Counted from the stretch's first letter, positions 44,992-55,261 are shown. The stretch: DNA of 64,000 nt from Amycolatopsis nivea (GCF_004522235.1 NZ_SDLT01000007.1:124001-188000); one strand, 5' to 3'. Numbers and translations are program-made. The notes: generated by a model not told the origin, from the letters alone.

Positions 44992-45023
44992 CGACCAACC
45001 CCCTACCCCACGTGTTTGCGAAC

Positions 45024-45064
45024 GCTCGCGGGCGCGTGACCAGTCCGGTCACGCGCCCGCGAGC
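45024..45064 (-). terminator. Perfect 18-bp hairpin after the PPE-like gene
   Basis: Arms 45024-45041 and 45047-45064 are exact complements around AGTCC. It begins 6 bases after the PPE-like stop, before the espG gene, and has no T-run. Confidence 0.75.
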
Positions 45065-45070
45065 ACTGCG

Positions 45071-46498
45071 TCAGTTGTCGTCGTCCGACCACGCGCCGAT
45101 GACCGGCGGCGGGGTGGCCTGGTTGGCCCCGAACGCGTCGTCCGGGTCCGGTTCGATGAGGAACGAAGCGTGCGTGTGCTCCTCGTCCCCTTCGCCCGCG
45201 CCGTGCGCGCCAGCTCCGCCCATGCCGCCCATCGGGCTCATGCCGCCCTGCGACTGGCCGATGGTGCCGCCCGCCGGGACGACGCCCTGCTGCTGCGGAG
45301 CCGCCGACGCGGCGCTCTGGCCGCTCTGGTGCTCGGACGCCGCGGAGGTCTTGCCTTCCTCCTCCTTGCGCGAACCGCTGCGGTTGCCCTCGCCCAGCTT
45401 GCCGCCGGCGAGACCGGCTCCCGCGCCGATCGCGCCGAGGCCGAGCGCGGAACCGAGGCCGCTGCCGCCCGTGGACGCGGGTGCGGGCGCGGCGGCGGCC
45501 GGAGCCGCACCGACGCCGGAAGCGGCGCCAACGCCCACCCCGGTGCCGCCGGCGAGCGCGCCGCCCTCGAAACCGGAGGTGCCGTACTTGCCCGAGTCGG
45601 CCGAGACGTGCGCCGGGGCGCCGTGTCCGGCGACCGCCGCGCCGCCTGCCGCGCCGTGCGCGCCCACCGTGCCGAAGCTGGCCGGGGAACCGAGCGCGCC
45701 GGGGCCGTCGGTGTGGCCGATGTTGTTGACGTTGTTGAACGAGTTGCCGTTGAAGTGCGACGCGGTCGGCTTCATGCCGAGCGAGTCAGGGCCGAAGCTC
45801 GGGGTGGAGCTGTCGACCTCGCTCATCGCCTGGGTGTAGGCGTTGAAGAACGCGACCTGCTGCGCCTTGACGTCGTTCGCGGCGTCCGCCTGCGCCTTCT
45901 GGTCCGCGGCCAGCGCGGCCGGGCCGCCCGCGAGCGCGGCCGTCATGGCCTGCTTCGGGTCGTAGTCGCGCGGGGCCGGCATCTTCTTGACCTCGGCGGC
46001 CGCGGCGGCCTGGCGGGCGAGCCGGTCCGACATCGTGTGCGCGGCGTCGGAAGCCTGCGTGCCCGAGTTGGCGATCGCCACGAGCGCGCCCTGCGCGCCG
46101 GCGGCGCCGTGGCCGACCCAGACGTTGCCCAGTTCGGTGATCGCGTTGTACAGGTCGTCGGACGCCTGCTTCAGCTCAGTGCCGTGCTTGGCCCAGTGCT
46201 GCCCGGTGGCCTCGGCGGTGCCCGGGTCGTTGTCCGTGGTCGCGCCGATGTAGAGCTGGTGGCTTTCCTGCGCCTGCCAGTTCGGCGGGTTGCCGATGGC
46301 GCGGTCGCCGCCCATCTCGAAGCCGCCGGAGCTGCTGCGCGCGGAGGCGACGATGTCGTTGGTCGCCGCGTTCGAGCCCATCGCAACGGCGGAGCCGGGC
46401 GCCGGGACCGAGGACGAGGTGCCGTAGCCGGAGGTGGTGTAGCCCGACCCGTCCGGGACGGAGCCGTCCGGGGCCGAGGTGGTGGTGTTCGGTGCCAT
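45071..46498 (-). CDS. PPE-like type VII secretion substrate
   Basis: A 475-residue protein. After a Ser/Gly/Thr-rich start, NPPNW occurs at about 70-74, followed by helical sequence to about 235 with a W-V-G turn at 127-129, as in WxG helical-hairpin substrates. From 250 onwards it is Gly/Ala/Pro-rich and disordered, ending in the acidic segment FLIEPDPDDAFGANQ. Helical N-terminus plus low-complexity tail is the PPE layout. The 23-base gap to the small partner gene suggests a co-transcribed pair. Confidence 0.72.
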   Translation of the reverse strand: MAPNTTTSAPDGSVPDGSGYTTSGYGTSSSVPAPGSAVAMGSNAATNDIVASARSSSGGFEMGGDRAIGNPPNWQAQESHQLYIGATTDNDPGTAEATGQHWAKHGTELKQASDDLYNAITELGNVWVGHGAAGAQGALVAIANSGTQASDAAHTMSDRLARQAAAAAEVKKMPAPRDYDPKQAMTAALAGGPAALAADQKAQADAANDVKAQQVAFFNAYTQAMSEVDSSTPSFGPDSLGMKPTASHFNGNSFNNVNNIGHTDGPGALGSPASFGTVGAHGAAGGAAVAGHGAPAHVSADSGKYGTSGFEGGALAGGTGVGVGAASGVGAAPAAAAPAPASTGGSGLGSALGLGAIGAGAGLAGGKLGEGNRSGSRKEEEGKTSAASEHQSGQSAASAAPQQQGVVPAGGTIGQSQGGMSPMGGMGGAGAHGAGEGDEEHTHASFLIEPDPDDAFGANQATPPPVIGAWSDDDN

Positions 46499-46521
46499 GA
46501 CTGCGTGATCCCCCTAGGACG

Positions 46522-46890
46522 TCAGGCCTTGTTGCGGAACGGGTCGGCGGCGGACTGGTCGATCTCGTGGTAGCGCGCCATCGCCGCGACGATGCCTTCC
46601 TCCGCGGCCTGGTACTGGCTGAGCAGGTTCTGCAGCGCGGACGAGTAGGAGTCGCCGCCGCCGTCGGCGCGCTGCACGAACTTGGTCGCCATCGCCTTGC
46701 CGACCGGGTTCGCGCCGAGCTTCGGCGGCTGCGCGAGCGTGCCCGCGCTGTGCAGGAGAGCTTCGACCGCGTCGCGCCCGGTCCGGATCTTCTTCAGCAC
46801 GGTCTGCGCGGCATCCGGGTCGATCCCGACCTGGCCGTTGACAGCGGCGTTCTTGAACGCCGCGGCATCCGCCGAGCTGTTGTTGCCCAT
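46522..46890 (-). CDS. Small helical PE-like/ESX partner protein
   Basis: A 122-residue helical protein. Two C-terminal secretion-type motifs are visible: YQAAE (residues 93-97) and YHEID (107-111), both fitting YxxxD/E. It lacks the WxG turn. Size, place in front of the PPE-like gene and the YxxxD/E motifs suggest that it takes the PE role of a PE/PPE heterodimer; sequence similarity to mycobacterial PE proteins is not visible to me. Confidence 0.65.
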   Translation of the reverse strand: MGNNSSADAAAFKNAAVNGQVGIDPDAAQTVLKKIRTGRDAVEALLHSAGTLAQPPKLGANPVGKAMATKFVQRADGGGDSYSSALQNLLSQYQAAEEGIVAAMARYHEIDQSAADPFRNKA

Positions 46891-47051
46891 CTGCCCTCTC
46901 TCCGTTCCCCCGCGCGAGGACCAGCCCGTCGGCTGGTGTCACTCGTCCGCATGGCAATAGGTCTTCGCATAGGTTAACGCACCTGGTCGAGCCCTATGAC
47001 GCGATTTCGGGCTTCCGGGTTCCGCGGCCGGAAGGATTATCGCGAACCGGA

Positions 47052-47606
47052 CTAACCGGACGTGTAGACGTGCGGATCGAGCGTGCCGATGTAGGGCAGG
47101 TCGCGGTAGCGCTCGGCGTAGTCGAGGCCGTAGCCCACGACGAACTCGTTGGGGATGTCGAAGCCGATGTACTTGACCGGCACCTCGACCTTCACGGCTT
47201 CCGGCTTGCGCAGCAGCGAGACGACCTCGAGCGAGGCCGGGTTCCGGCTCGCCAGGTTCTTCAGCAGCCAGGACAGGGTGAGCCCGGAGTCGACGATGTC
47301 CTCGACGATGAGCACGTCGCGCCCGGCGATGTCGCGGTCGAGGTCCTTCAAGATCCGCACCACCCCCGACGACGAGGTCGAAGACCCGTAGGACGACACG
47401 GCCATGAACTCCAGCTGCGTCGGCACCGGAAGCGCCCGCGCGAAGTCGGTCATGAACATGACGGCGCCCTTGAGGACGCCGACCAGGAGGAGGTCGCCCT
47501 GGCCGTTTTCCGGGTGGTCCGCGGCGATTTTCGCCGCCAGCTCCGCGATCTTGTCTTTGATCTGCTGCTCGGTGATGAGCACGGAGGCGATCTCGCCCTC
47601 GTACAC
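47052..47606 (-). CDS. hpt: Hypoxanthine phosphoribosyltransferase
   Basis: A 184-residue type I phosphoribosyltransferase with GTG start. The PRPP loop is [14 protein letters not shown] near 100-113; [14 protein letters not shown] is the earlier phosphate loop, and [18 protein letters not shown] the C-terminal part. It salvages hypoxanthine or guanine into nucleotides. It is 3 bases after tilS. Confidence 0.95.
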   Translation of the reverse strand: MYEGEIASVLITEQQIKDKIAELAAKIAADHPENGQGDLLLVGVLKGAVMFMTDFARALPVPTQLEFMAVSSYGSSTSSSGVVRILKDLDRDIAGRDVLIVEDIVDSGLTLSWLLKNLASRNPASLEVVSLLRKPEAVKVEVPVKYIGFDIPNEFVVGYGLDYAERYRDLPYIGTLDPHVYTSG

Positions 47607-47609
47607 GGG

Positions 47610-48581
47610 TCATTCCCCTCGGGTGGTGGGTTCGGGTCCGGCAAGCGAGAGCCTGCCACGCCGCCGTCGAGCCTCCAAGTTGCCCGGCAGCCACACCCCG
47701 CCCTGACCCCGCCAGCGGGCCACGAGCGCGTCGACCGAACGCAGGTGCGCGTCGGTCAGTTCGCGGACCCCGGAGTCCAGCAGCCACCTGCGGAGAACCC
47801 GTCTGCGCAGCGCAGCGGGCTCGGCCGCCAGCACGGCTACGTCGAGGTCGTCTTCGCGGGCCGCGCGCTCGTGAACGCGCGCGGCGAGTGTGTCCAACGC
47901 CTCGGTGTCCTCGCGCAGCTGTGCGGCCGTACGGGCTAAAGCTGGAGCGACTCCACCCGACAGCACGTCCTCCAGGAGCGGCAGTGCTTCCGTACGCAGC
48001 CGTACGCGAGTGAAGCGGGGATCGGCGTTGTGCGGGTCTTGCCACGGTGCTAGGCCGAGTTCTGTGCACGCCGCGACGGTTTGCGCGCGCGTGATGCCGA
48101 GCAGCGGACGGCCCCACGGCGGATCGTGCGGACGCATGCCCGCCAATGACCGTGGCCCGGAACCCCGGCCTAGGCCGAGTAACACCGTCTCGGCTTGGTC
48201 GTCTTGGGTGTGGCCGAGCAGTACGAGCCCTTCGCCGTTTGGCAACGCTTCGCGCAGCGCGTGGTACCTCGCGGCGCGCGCGGCTGCTTCAGGACCGCCT
48301 TTGCCCACGACGTGTACGGCATGCACTTCGACGACGTCGATGCCGAGGCCCTTCACGACCGTCGCCGCTTCGGCGGCAACAACCGCTGAGTCGGCCTGAA
48401 GGCCATGGTCAACGACGAGCGCCCGCGTACGGACGTCTCGATGCCGAAGCACGTACGCCGTCGCCTCAGCGAGCGCTAAGGAGTCCGCGCCGCCTGACAC
48501 CGCGACGCACACTTCGCCGGGAACAGCGACTGTCGCAAGGAAATCGCGGACCGCTGTCCGGACCGCGGCGAGCGCGCTCAC
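47610..48581 (-). CDS. tilS: tRNA(Ile)-lysidine synthase
   Basis: A 323-residue N-type PP-loop ATPase. GTG at 48581 overlaps the stop of the zinc protease gene. The PP-loop is AVSGGADSLAL near residue 28, and LLGHTQDDQAETVLLGLGRG and ITRAQTVAACTELGLAPWQDPHN follow. It changes C34 of the tRNA-Ile anticodon to lysidine, required to read AUA. It has the short C-terminus of actinobacterial enzymes. Confidence 0.95.
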   Translation of the reverse strand: MSALAAVRTAVRDFLATVAVPGEVCVAVSGGADSLALAEATAYVLRHRDVRTRALVVDHGLQADSAVVAAEAATVVKGLGIDVVEVHAVHVVGKGGPEAAARAARYHALREALPNGEGLVLLGHTQDDQAETVLLGLGRGSGPRSLAGMRPHDPPWGRPLLGITRAQTVAACTELGLAPWQDPHNADPRFTRVRLRTEALPLLEDVLSGGVAPALARTAAQLREDTEALDTLAARVHERAAREDDLDVAVLAAEPAALRRRVLRRWLLDSGVRELTDAHLRSVDALVARWRGQGGVWLPGNLEARRRRGRLSLAGPEPTTRGE

Positions 48582-49627
48582 CCGTGCAGGCGCCGCACCC
48601 AGGCCGCGGGGTCGGCGATCTCGGCGCGGGTCGGCAACGTGTTCGGCGAGCGCCAAACCTTGTTGAACCCGTCCATCCCGACCGCGTCGACCACGTGCCG
48701 CGTGAACTTCGCGCCTTCCTCGTACTGGCGGATCTTCGCGTCGAGACCGAGCACCGCGCGCAGCAGCCGGTCGAAAAGCCCGCCGCCTTGCCGCCGCGCG
48801 GTGAACCGCTCCCGGATCTGCTCGACGCTTGGCACGACCTGCGGGCCGACCGCGTCCATCACGTAGTCGGCGTGGCCCTCCAGCAGCGTCGACAACGCCA
48901 GCAGCCGGTCGAAAACCGAACGCTCCTTCGGCGACTGCAGCAGCTCCGCGATGCCGCCGCCCTTGCCGCGGTTGCGCAGCGCGTCGGGCAGCCTGCCGAC
49001 CAGTTCGGCCAGCCCCTCGGTGGAGCTCTCCGCGAGCCCGGACACCAGCCGTTCGACCTCGTCGGCGAAGTAGTCGCGCAGCCACGGCACCGCGGTGAAC
49101 TGCAGGCGGTGCGTGCATTCGTGCAGGCAGACCCACAGCCGGAAATCGTGTGCGGGAACCTTCAGCGCGCGTTCGGCGGCCACCACGTTCGGCGCGACGA
49201 GCAGCAGCTCGCCCTTGTTCTCCGGGCCGCCGAACGGGTCGTACTGACCCAGCACGCGAGACGCCAGGAACGCGAGCAGCAGCCCGGTCTGCACGCCGGC
49301 GCCGGACGCCAGGATCGGGCCGAGCGGACCGCCCTGCGCCGCGGGCAGCGCGCGCCCGGTGAGCTCGCCGAGACCGGACGCCGCGGACCGGACCCAGCCC
49401 GGCCGGTCGACCACGGTGCCGGGCAGCAGCGGCAGGTCCCGGCCGAGGCCGGTCAGCTCGCGGACGTGCCCCTCCGCCTCGGCGGTCAGCTCCCGCAGGT
49501 CGACCACCGCGCGGTCCGCTTCGCCGCGCGCGACCTGCGGGCCGCCGCGCACGAGCAGCGCGCCGGTGGCGGCTGCCCGGTCCCAGTCGACCATGGGCCG
49601 CCGTCGGGTCTCGGTTTCCTGGCTCAC
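48578..49627 (-). CDS. Zinc-dependent metalloprotease (zincin_2)
   Basis: A 349-residue protein related to Rv3626c by position. The zinc site is WVCLHECTHRLQF (HExxH) near residue 170, with the third ligand probably in EGHADYVMDAVG (E/H) near 270. The family PF10103 was formerly labelled as associated with F420 biosynthesis without support. It has no signal peptide. Its substrate is unknown. It overlaps tilS by 4 bases. Confidence 0.88.
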   Translation of the reverse strand: MSQETETRRRPMVDWDRAAATGALLVRGGPQVARGEADRAVVDLRELTAEAEGHVRELTGLGRDLPLLPGTVVDRPGWVRSAASGLGELTGRALPAAQGGPLGPILASGAGVQTGLLLAFLASRVLGQYDPFGGPENKGELLLVAPNVVAAERALKVPAHDFRLWVCLHECTHRLQFTAVPWLRDYFADEVERLVSGLAESSTEGLAELVGRLPDALRNRGKGGGIAELLQSPKERSVFDRLLALSTLLEGHADYVMDAVGPQVVPSVEQIRERFTARRQGGGLFDRLLRAVLGLDAKIRQYEEGAKFTRHVVDAVGMDGFNKVWRSPNTLPTRAEIADPAAWVRRLHG

Positions 49628-49703
49628 ACCTCCGACGCTACCTTCCGGTACGCGTTTGTGGGCAGCTCAGCCGAACCGGTTCAGCGAGTCGGCTCAGTGC
49701 GGG

Positions 49704-52658
49704 CTACTTGCAGCCGCAGCCCCGCAAGGCCGTCGCCAGCACGTCGAGCGCCGCCTGCCCGGAATTCTTCTCCGAGCCGTTGGACATGAACGCGAAGGCG
49801 AGCACGCGGTTGTCGCTGTCGAGCACATACCCCGCGAGGGTGTTGACGCCGGTGAGCGTGCCGGTCTTGGCCCGCACCCAGCCCTTGCCCCCTTGGGTTT
49901 CGCCCGAGTGGTAGCGGCCGTGCAGGGTGCCCTCCGGACTGCCCGCGACCGGAAGCCCGGCCAGCAGCGGACGCAGCTTCGGCGTGTTCGGGTCCTTGCC
50001 GTCCGGACCGGCCGCCGCGGCGAGCACCTGTGCCAGCAGCCTGGCCGGCACCTTGTTCTGATTGGACAGTCCGCTCGTGTCGAACAGCTGCAGGCCGTTG
50101 ACGTCGAACCCGTGGTCTGCCAACACCTTCTTCACCGCGGCCGAGGCGCCGGCGAACGACGCTTCCCCGCCGGTGGCCATGGCGACCTGGCGGCCGAGCG
50201 AGTCGGCGAGCACGTTGTCGGAGATCTGCAGCAGCGCGTACGCGAGGTCCGGCAGCGGAGCCGACTGGACTTCGCCGAGAACCTTCGCCCCTTCCGGAGC
50301 CTTGGCGGGACCGGCTGGGCTCGCGCCGAGCTTGTCCGCGACGAGCTGGGTGAGCGCGGTCCCCGGGTTGCCCGAGCGCATGGTCTCGTCGACCTTCGGG
50401 TTGCCGCGGCCGCCGTCGGTCATGGCCGGGACGATCGGGGCGCCGTACAGCGACGGCGCGTCGCCCGGCTCCCAGCCCGGCGCGGTGTTCGGGCCGCTGA
50501 AGGCGCTCGCGTCGAGCTGGACCTTCTTGACGTCGCCGCCGGCCTTCTTGACCTGGTTGACGAGGTCGTCGACGTGCGCCGCGCCCGGGTAGAGCGGCGA
50601 ATCGGTGCCGACCGGCAGCGCGGTCAGCGACGGGTCGCCGCCGCCGACGATGACGACCGTGCCCGGCTGCGCGCCCTGGACGATCTTGGTGGAGATCCGC
50701 TTCGTCGGCTCCATCGCGAGCAGCGCCGCGGCGACGGTGAGGATCTTCGTGGTCGACGCCGGGGTCAGCGGGGTGTTCGACGCGTGATCCCACAGCACGG
50801 TGCCGTTCGCCGGGTCGATCACACTGCCGCTGAGCTGCGACAACGCGGCCGCCCCGGCGGGACCGGAGAGCTTCGCGGCGACGCCGTTCGCGGACGGCCC
50901 CTGACCGGACGTGTCCGGGCCGTGCAGCGCGAGGCTGGCATCGGCGGGGTCGGGCGCGCTGCCCTTCGGCGCGTTCGGCGCCCACGGCAACCCGAGCCGG
51001 TTGGACACGGCGGGCACAGCCGACGCCCCACCCGCGGCGGCGAGCAGAAGCAGCACGACGAGCGCCAGGATCAGTGCCTTCCGCCGAGGCTTCTTGCCCT
51101 CCGGCCGAGGCGCGTCACCCTGCGGCGGAATCGGCCCGGCACCGGACGGCGGTTCCGGAGGCTGCTCCGCGGCGCGCGGCGGAATCTGCTCCGGACCTGG
51201 GCGTTCGGCGAAGCCTTCCGCAGGACGAGGAATGCCGACGGTCGCTTCGGACGGTCCCTGCTGCGCTTCACCGGGGAAACCTTCGGGCGGCCGCGGAATG
51301 CCGACGGTCGCCTCCGCCGGGAACTGGCCCCCGGTCGGGTCGATGCGCATCGGCCGCACCTGGCCGCCGCCCGCCGGTGGGACGGTGCCGGGCGCTGGTT
51401 CGGGCAGGGCAGGACGGACCGGGATTTCGATCTGCTGCGACCACGACTCGGCTTCGGATTCGTTCCGGCTCGCCTGCGATTCGTCTCCTGGACGGCCGGG
51501 TTGAGCGGCGTTGGAGCGGCCCCAGTTCTCCTGCGACTCGTCCCCGGGACGACTGGCTTGAGCGGCGCTCGCGCGGCCCCAGTTCTCCTGCGACTCATCC
51601 CCCGGACGACCGGACTGAGCGGCGCTGGAACGCCCCCAGTTCTCCTGCGACTCGTTCCCCTGGCGACCAGGCTGACCCGGGTTGAGCCGTGCGGCGGCGG
51701 AACCGGGAGCCGGTTCGCCTCGGAAGCCCGTCCGGTTCTCCTGCGGTTCCTCCCCGGCGCGGCCGGATTGAGCCTGCCCATCGGAACGCGCGCCCCGGAA
51801 CTCAGGTGCTCCTTCTCCGCCCCGGCCCGACTGGTCCTGGCCCGCGGCGGGACCGGAGTCGTCGCGGAAGGCGGTCCAGCCCTCCTTGGGCGGCTCCTGC
51901 CCCTGCTCGTCCCGCGCGACGACCGGCCGGAACGCCGCCCAGCCCTGGCTGTTCTCGCCCGTTCCCGGCGTTTCGTCCCGGAACGCGGCGAACTGCCCCG
52001 GCTTCCCGGCGGACTCGGCAGCCTCGGCGGGCCGGCCGGACTGGAACGGGTTCCACCCCTGCCCCTCGTCCGAAGACCCCGCGCCGGACCCAGCGGGCTC
52101 GAACAGCGAGTTCCCCGGCTTCCGCGCGGCCTGCCACGCGGGCGACGACTGCTGCTGCCCACCCTGACCAGGCGAAACATTCGGCTGCGCGCGGACCGTC
52201 TGCTCCGCGGCCCCCTCCGCGGACGGCCTCGGCTGCTGCTGCGACGCCTGCACCGTCGCCTCGGCGTCCGGACGGCCCGCGTTGTCGCCCGGCCTCGGCA
52301 CCCCGGCCGTGAACCGGGTCGGCCCCTCCACCGGGACCCACGGCGCCTGCGGTTTCGGCTCCTCCGGCCGGGCGGGCACCGACGCACCGCTCATCCGGTC
52401 CGCGAGGTTCGACCGGGGCGGTTCCGGCGGCGTGACGGGAGCGTCCGAGGGCGCGTTGAGCCCGGGGACTTCCTCCGGTTCGACTTTGGGCCGGAACCAC
52501 GATCCCGGCCCGTCGCCCGGTGTGACGTTCGGCACGGAAAGCTGCGCGGTGGCTCCCGCGTCGCGCTTGGGCAGGGGGAGGCGGGAGGTCGCCCGGTCCG
52601 CCTGGGACGAGGTGTCCTCGTCGCCCGTGGGCCACCTCGGCTGGTCGTTTTCCGGCAC
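49704..52658 (-). CDS. dacB: D-Ala-D-Ala carboxypeptidase (PBP4/DacB) with long disordered N-terminus
   Basis: A 984-residue protein. GTG at 52658 ([10 protein letters not shown]) is chosen because AAGGAG lies 6 bases upstream; the GTG at 52700 lacks an RBS. Residues 1 to about 530 are Pro/Gly/Gln/Arg-rich and disordered; [18 protein letters not shown] then forms one transmembrane helix, and the last 430 residues are a class C-like S13 domain with PASTTKI (SxxK), SDN in LLQISDNVL, and KTG in [10 protein letters not shown]. It trims D-Ala from peptidoglycan. The N-terminus would be cytoplasmic. Confidence 0.92.
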   Translation of the reverse strand: MPENDQPRWPTGDEDTSSQADRATSRLPLPKRDAGATAQLSVPNVTPGDGPGSWFRPKVEPEEVPGLNAPSDAPVTPPEPPRSNLADRMSGASVPARPEEPKPQAPWVPVEGPTRFTAGVPRPGDNAGRPDAEATVQASQQQPRPSAEGAAEQTVRAQPNVSPGQGGQQQSSPAWQAARKPGNSLFEPAGSGAGSSDEGQGWNPFQSGRPAEAAESAGKPGQFAAFRDETPGTGENSQGWAAFRPVVARDEQGQEPPKEGWTAFRDDSGPAAGQDQSGRGGEGAPEFRGARSDGQAQSGRAGEEPQENRTGFRGEPAPGSAAARLNPGQPGRQGNESQENWGRSSAAQSGRPGDESQENWGRASAAQASRPGDESQENWGRSNAAQPGRPGDESQASRNESEAESWSQQIEIPVRPALPEPAPGTVPPAGGGQVRPMRIDPTGGQFPAEATVGIPRPPEGFPGEAQQGPSEATVGIPRPAEGFAERPGPEQIPPRAAEQPPEPPSGAGPIPPQGDAPRPEGKKPRRKALILALVVLLLLAAAGGASAVPAVSNRLGLPWAPNAPKGSAPDPADASLALHGPDTSGQGPSANGVAAKLSGPAGAAALSQLSGSVIDPANGTVLWDHASNTPLTPASTTKILTVAAALLAMEPTKRISTKIVQGAQPGTVVIVGGGDPSLTALPVGTDSPLYPGAAHVDDLVNQVKKAGGDVKKVQLDASAFSGPNTAPGWEPGDAPSLYGAPIVPAMTDGGRGNPKVDETMRSGNPGTALTQLVADKLGASPAGPAKAPEGAKVLGEVQSAPLPDLAYALLQISDNVLADSLGRQVAMATGGEASFAGASAAVKKVLADHGFDVNGLQLFDTSGLSNQNKVPARLLAQVLAAAAGPDGKDPNTPKLRPLLAGLPVAGSPEGTLHGRYHSGETQGGKGWVRAKTGTLTGVNTLAGYVLDSDNRVLAFAFMSNGSEKNSGQAALDVLATALRGCGCK
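51478..51680 (-). repeat. 57-bp tandem repeats inside dacB
   Basis: Units start at 51478, 51535, 51592 and 51649, the last partial. They encode 19-residue copies of [19 protein letters not shown]. The period is a multiple of three, so the frame is kept and the length could vary between strains. Confidence 0.85.
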
Positions 52659-52830
52659 CCACCACTCCTTCTCACCCGCCCCCGGAGGGGCCAAGGTCAC
52701 ATGCCGTCTGGCCTACATCGGCGCGACCGGCCGACGGGGCGTAGTCCACACTAGTGACGTCAACGAGGTCATTAGGTTGCCGCCCACGAGCGCGTGGGAC
52801 ACCGAGATTCGAGAAGCAGCGAGGACGGCC

Positions 52831-53349
52831 GTGGAATTCGACGTCACGATCGAAATCCCCAAGGGGGAGCGCAACAAGTACGAGGTCGACCACAAGACCG
52901 GTCGGATCAAGCTCGACCGGACCCTGTTCACCGCGACCCAGTACCCGGCCGACTACGGGTTCATCGACGACACGCTCGGCCAGGACGGCGACCCGCTCGA
53001 CGTGCTCGTGCTCGTCCAGGAGCCGACGTTCCCCGGCTGCCTGATCCGCTGCCGCGCGATCGGCATGTTCCGGATGACCGACGAGAAGGGCCCGGACGAC
53101 AAGGTCCTCGCCGTCCCGACGAACGACCCGCGTCTCGAGCACCTGCGGGACATTCACCACCTGAACGAGTTCCACAAGCTCGAGATCCAGCACTTCTTCG
53201 AGGTCTACAAGGACCTCGAGCCGGGCAAGAGCGTCGAGGGCTCGTCCTGGGTGAGCCGCGCCGACGCCGAGTCGGAGATCGCCCGTTCGTACGAGCGCGA
53301 GAAGGACCGCCTCGCCAAGGAAGAGATCAACGGCGAAGAGCACCACTGA
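52831..53349 (+). CDS. ppa: Inorganic pyrophosphatase
   Basis: A 172-residue family I pyrophosphatase. GTG at 52831 ([18 protein letters not shown]) is the natural start, near [27 protein letters not shown] carries the metal Asp residues. It removes pyrophosphate from biosynthesis. It is divergent from dacB, as in mycobacteria. A strong terminator follows directly. Confidence 0.96.
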   Translation: MEFDVTIEIPKGERNKYEVDHKTGRIKLDRTLFTATQYPADYGFIDDTLGQDGDPLDVLVLVQEPTFPGCLIRCRAIGMFRMTDEKGPDDKVLAVPTNDPRLEHLRDIHHLNEFHKLEIQHFFEVYKDLEPGKSVEGSSWVSRADAESEIARSYEREKDRLAKEEINGEEHH

Positions 53350-53357
53350 GGCAACCG

Positions 53358-53397
53358 AAAAGGGGCCGTCCACCTGCCTGGTGGACGGCCCCTTTTT
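53358..53397. terminator. Bidirectional terminator between ppa and the MFS gene
   Basis: A 17-base perfect stem (53358-53374 with 53380-53396) around TGCCT, flanked by AAAA on one side and TTTTT on the other. Works for both convergent genes. Confidence 0.92.
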
Positions 53398-53406
53398 ACT
53401 GCTCGC

Positions 53407-55056
53407 TCAGCCCGCGAGGGCCAGTTCGCCCGCTTCCTGCTCGGCGCGCTGCTCCATGGCCGACTTGTCCGAGAGCGGCTTCTCCCGCAGCAGCCAGACC
53501 AGCGCGAACCCGACGGTCAGCACCGCGCCGCCGATCAGGAACACCGTGCTCATCGAGCTGGAGAACCCTTCGAGGATCGGCCGGGCGAGCACCGGGTCGA
53601 GGGTCGACAGGAACGAGGTGTCGTTCACGTCGAGCCCGCCGCCGGCCAGCTGCCGGGCGAACTCCGGGTGCTGCGCCAGCGCCGCGGTGTAGGCCGGGGA
53701 GGCCATCGCCGAGCGGACCGCCGCCGCGATCCGGTCGCCGACCGTGCTGAACAGGATCGACAGGAACACCGCGGTGCCCGCCGTGCCGCCGATCTGCCGG
53801 AAGAAGGTCACCGACGAGGTCGCGACGCCGATGTCGCGGGGCGTGACGTCGTTCGTGGCGGCCAGGGTCAGCGTCTGCATGGTCGAGCCGAGGCCGAGTC
53901 CGAGCACGAACGCGATGGCCATGACCACGCCGAGCGCGGTGTCCACCCCGATCATCGAGAACGAGAAGACCGCCGCGGCCATCAGGCCGAGTCCGGCGAC
54001 CGCGAAGCCCTTGTACCGGCCGGTCCGGGTGATGATCCGGCCGCTGCCGAGGCTCGCGACCATGATCCCGAGGGTGAGCGGCAGCATCTGCAGCCCGGCC
54101 TGGGTCGGCGTCGCGCCCTTGACGATCTGCAGGTATAGCGGCAGCGACATCATCGCGCCGAACATCCCGATGCCCTGGATCACGGTGACCATCGTCGAGA
54201 CCCGGAACACCCCGCTGCGGAACAGCCGCAGCGGCAGCAGGGCGGCGTCGCCCATCCGGCGTTCCTGGAGGATGAACAGGACCACGCCGAGTGCGCCGAC
54301 CAGGTACATCGCCAGCGACGCGGGCGAACCCCATCCCCATTCGCGACCCTGCTCGGCGACGAGCAGCAGCGGCACGAGGCCGACCGTCAGCGCGCCCGCT
54401 CCGAGGAAGTCGACCTTCTGGTCGACGCGGGTGTGCGGGAGGTTCAGCACCTTGGTCACCACGACCAGCGCGGCGAGCGCGATCGGGACGTTCACCATGA
54501 ACACCCAGCGCCAGCCGGTGAGGCCGGCGAACGAGTCGAGCCCGGCGAAGAACCCGCCGACGACCGGGCCGGCGACGCTCGAGACGCCGAACACGGCCAT
54601 GAAGTAGCCCTGGTAGCGGCTGCGTTCCCGCGGCGAGGTGATGTCGGTGATGATCGCCAGCGCGAGCGACATCAGGCCGCCGGCGCCGAGACCCTGGAAC
54701 GCGCGGAACGCGGCCAGTTCGTACATCGACCCGGCCATCGCGCTCGCCAGCGAACCGGCGAGGAACAGCGAGATCGCGGTCAGGTACATCGGCTTGCGGC
54801 CGAAGAGGTCGGACAGCTTGCCGTACAGCGGTGTGGAAAGCGTCGCGGTGATCAGGTAGGCGGTGGTGGCCCAGGCCTGGAGGCTCTGTCCGTGCAGTTC
54901 GTCGGCGATGGTCTTCATCGCCGAGGACACAATGGTCTGGTCGAGGGCCGCCAGGAACATGCCGAGCATCAGTCCGGACAGAACCGTGAGGATCTGCCGG
55001 TGTGAAAGCCGTCCGTTCGTGGTGGCGCCCCCTTCCGCAGTGGCGGTGTCGCTCAT
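53407..55056 (-). CDS. DHA2 family MFS drug exporter
   Basis: A 549-residue transporter with about 14 membrane helices. ALDQTIVSSAMKTIADELHG is the typical EmrB/QacA start (motif D1), YGKLSDLFGRKPMYL motif A near residue 80, and PVVGGFFAGL motif C near 165. Proton-driven efflux of hydrophobic compounds in the inner membrane is expected. No TetR or MarR gene adjoins it, although an inverted repeat overlaps its promoter. Confidence 0.92.
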   Translation of the reverse strand: MSDTATAEGGATTNGRLSHRQILTVLSGLMLGMFLAALDQTIVSSAMKTIADELHGQSLQAWATTAYLITATLSTPLYGKLSDLFGRKPMYLTAISLFLAGSLASAMAGSMYELAAFRAFQGLGAGGLMSLALAIITDITSPRERSRYQGYFMAVFGVSSVAGPVVGGFFAGLDSFAGLTGWRWVFMVNVPIALAALVVVTKVLNLPHTRVDQKVDFLGAGALTVGLVPLLLVAEQGREWGWGSPASLAMYLVGALGVVLFILQERRMGDAALLPLRLFRSGVFRVSTMVTVIQGIGMFGAMMSLPLYLQIVKGATPTQAGLQMLPLTLGIMVASLGSGRIITRTGRYKGFAVAGLGLMAAAVFSFSMIGVDTALGVVMAIAFVLGLGLGSTMQTLTLAATNDVTPRDIGVATSSVTFFRQIGGTAGTAVFLSILFSTVGDRIAAAVRSAMASPAYTAALAQHPEFARQLAGGGLDVNDTSFLSTLDPVLARPILEGFSSSMSTVFLIGGAVLTVGFALVWLLREKPLSDKSAMEQRAEQEAGELALAG

Positions 55057-55079
55057 GGTGGTCTCCCTCAGTGCCGTAC

Positions 55080-55102
55080 TAGTTGCTTGTATCTCTCAAC
55101 TA
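55080..55102. promoter_or_regulatory. Inverted repeat upstream of the MFS gene
   Basis: TAGTTG (55080-55085) and CAACTA (55097-55102) 11 bases apart, in an AT-rich patch 24 bases upstream of the MFS start. It is a candidate repressor operator; the regulator is not in the window. Confidence 0.4.
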
Positions 55103-55261
55103 CTTGCTCGCCACAACTGTTCCCGAAAAGCTTGCATTCATCAACCAAATATCGTGTGACGCTAATCTCTCGCCGGGCGATGTCGAGAACGGGCGGACGG
55201 CTCCGTCCCTGGCGCGAACGTGGCCGGCAAGGAGCCGCCACCAGCACGGAGGAGAACCACG

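Noticed and set aside
49359..52754. An 1131-codon plus-strand frame over dacB
   Set aside because: Antisense shadow; the low-complexity GC-rich N-terminus of dacB leaves the opposite strand open.
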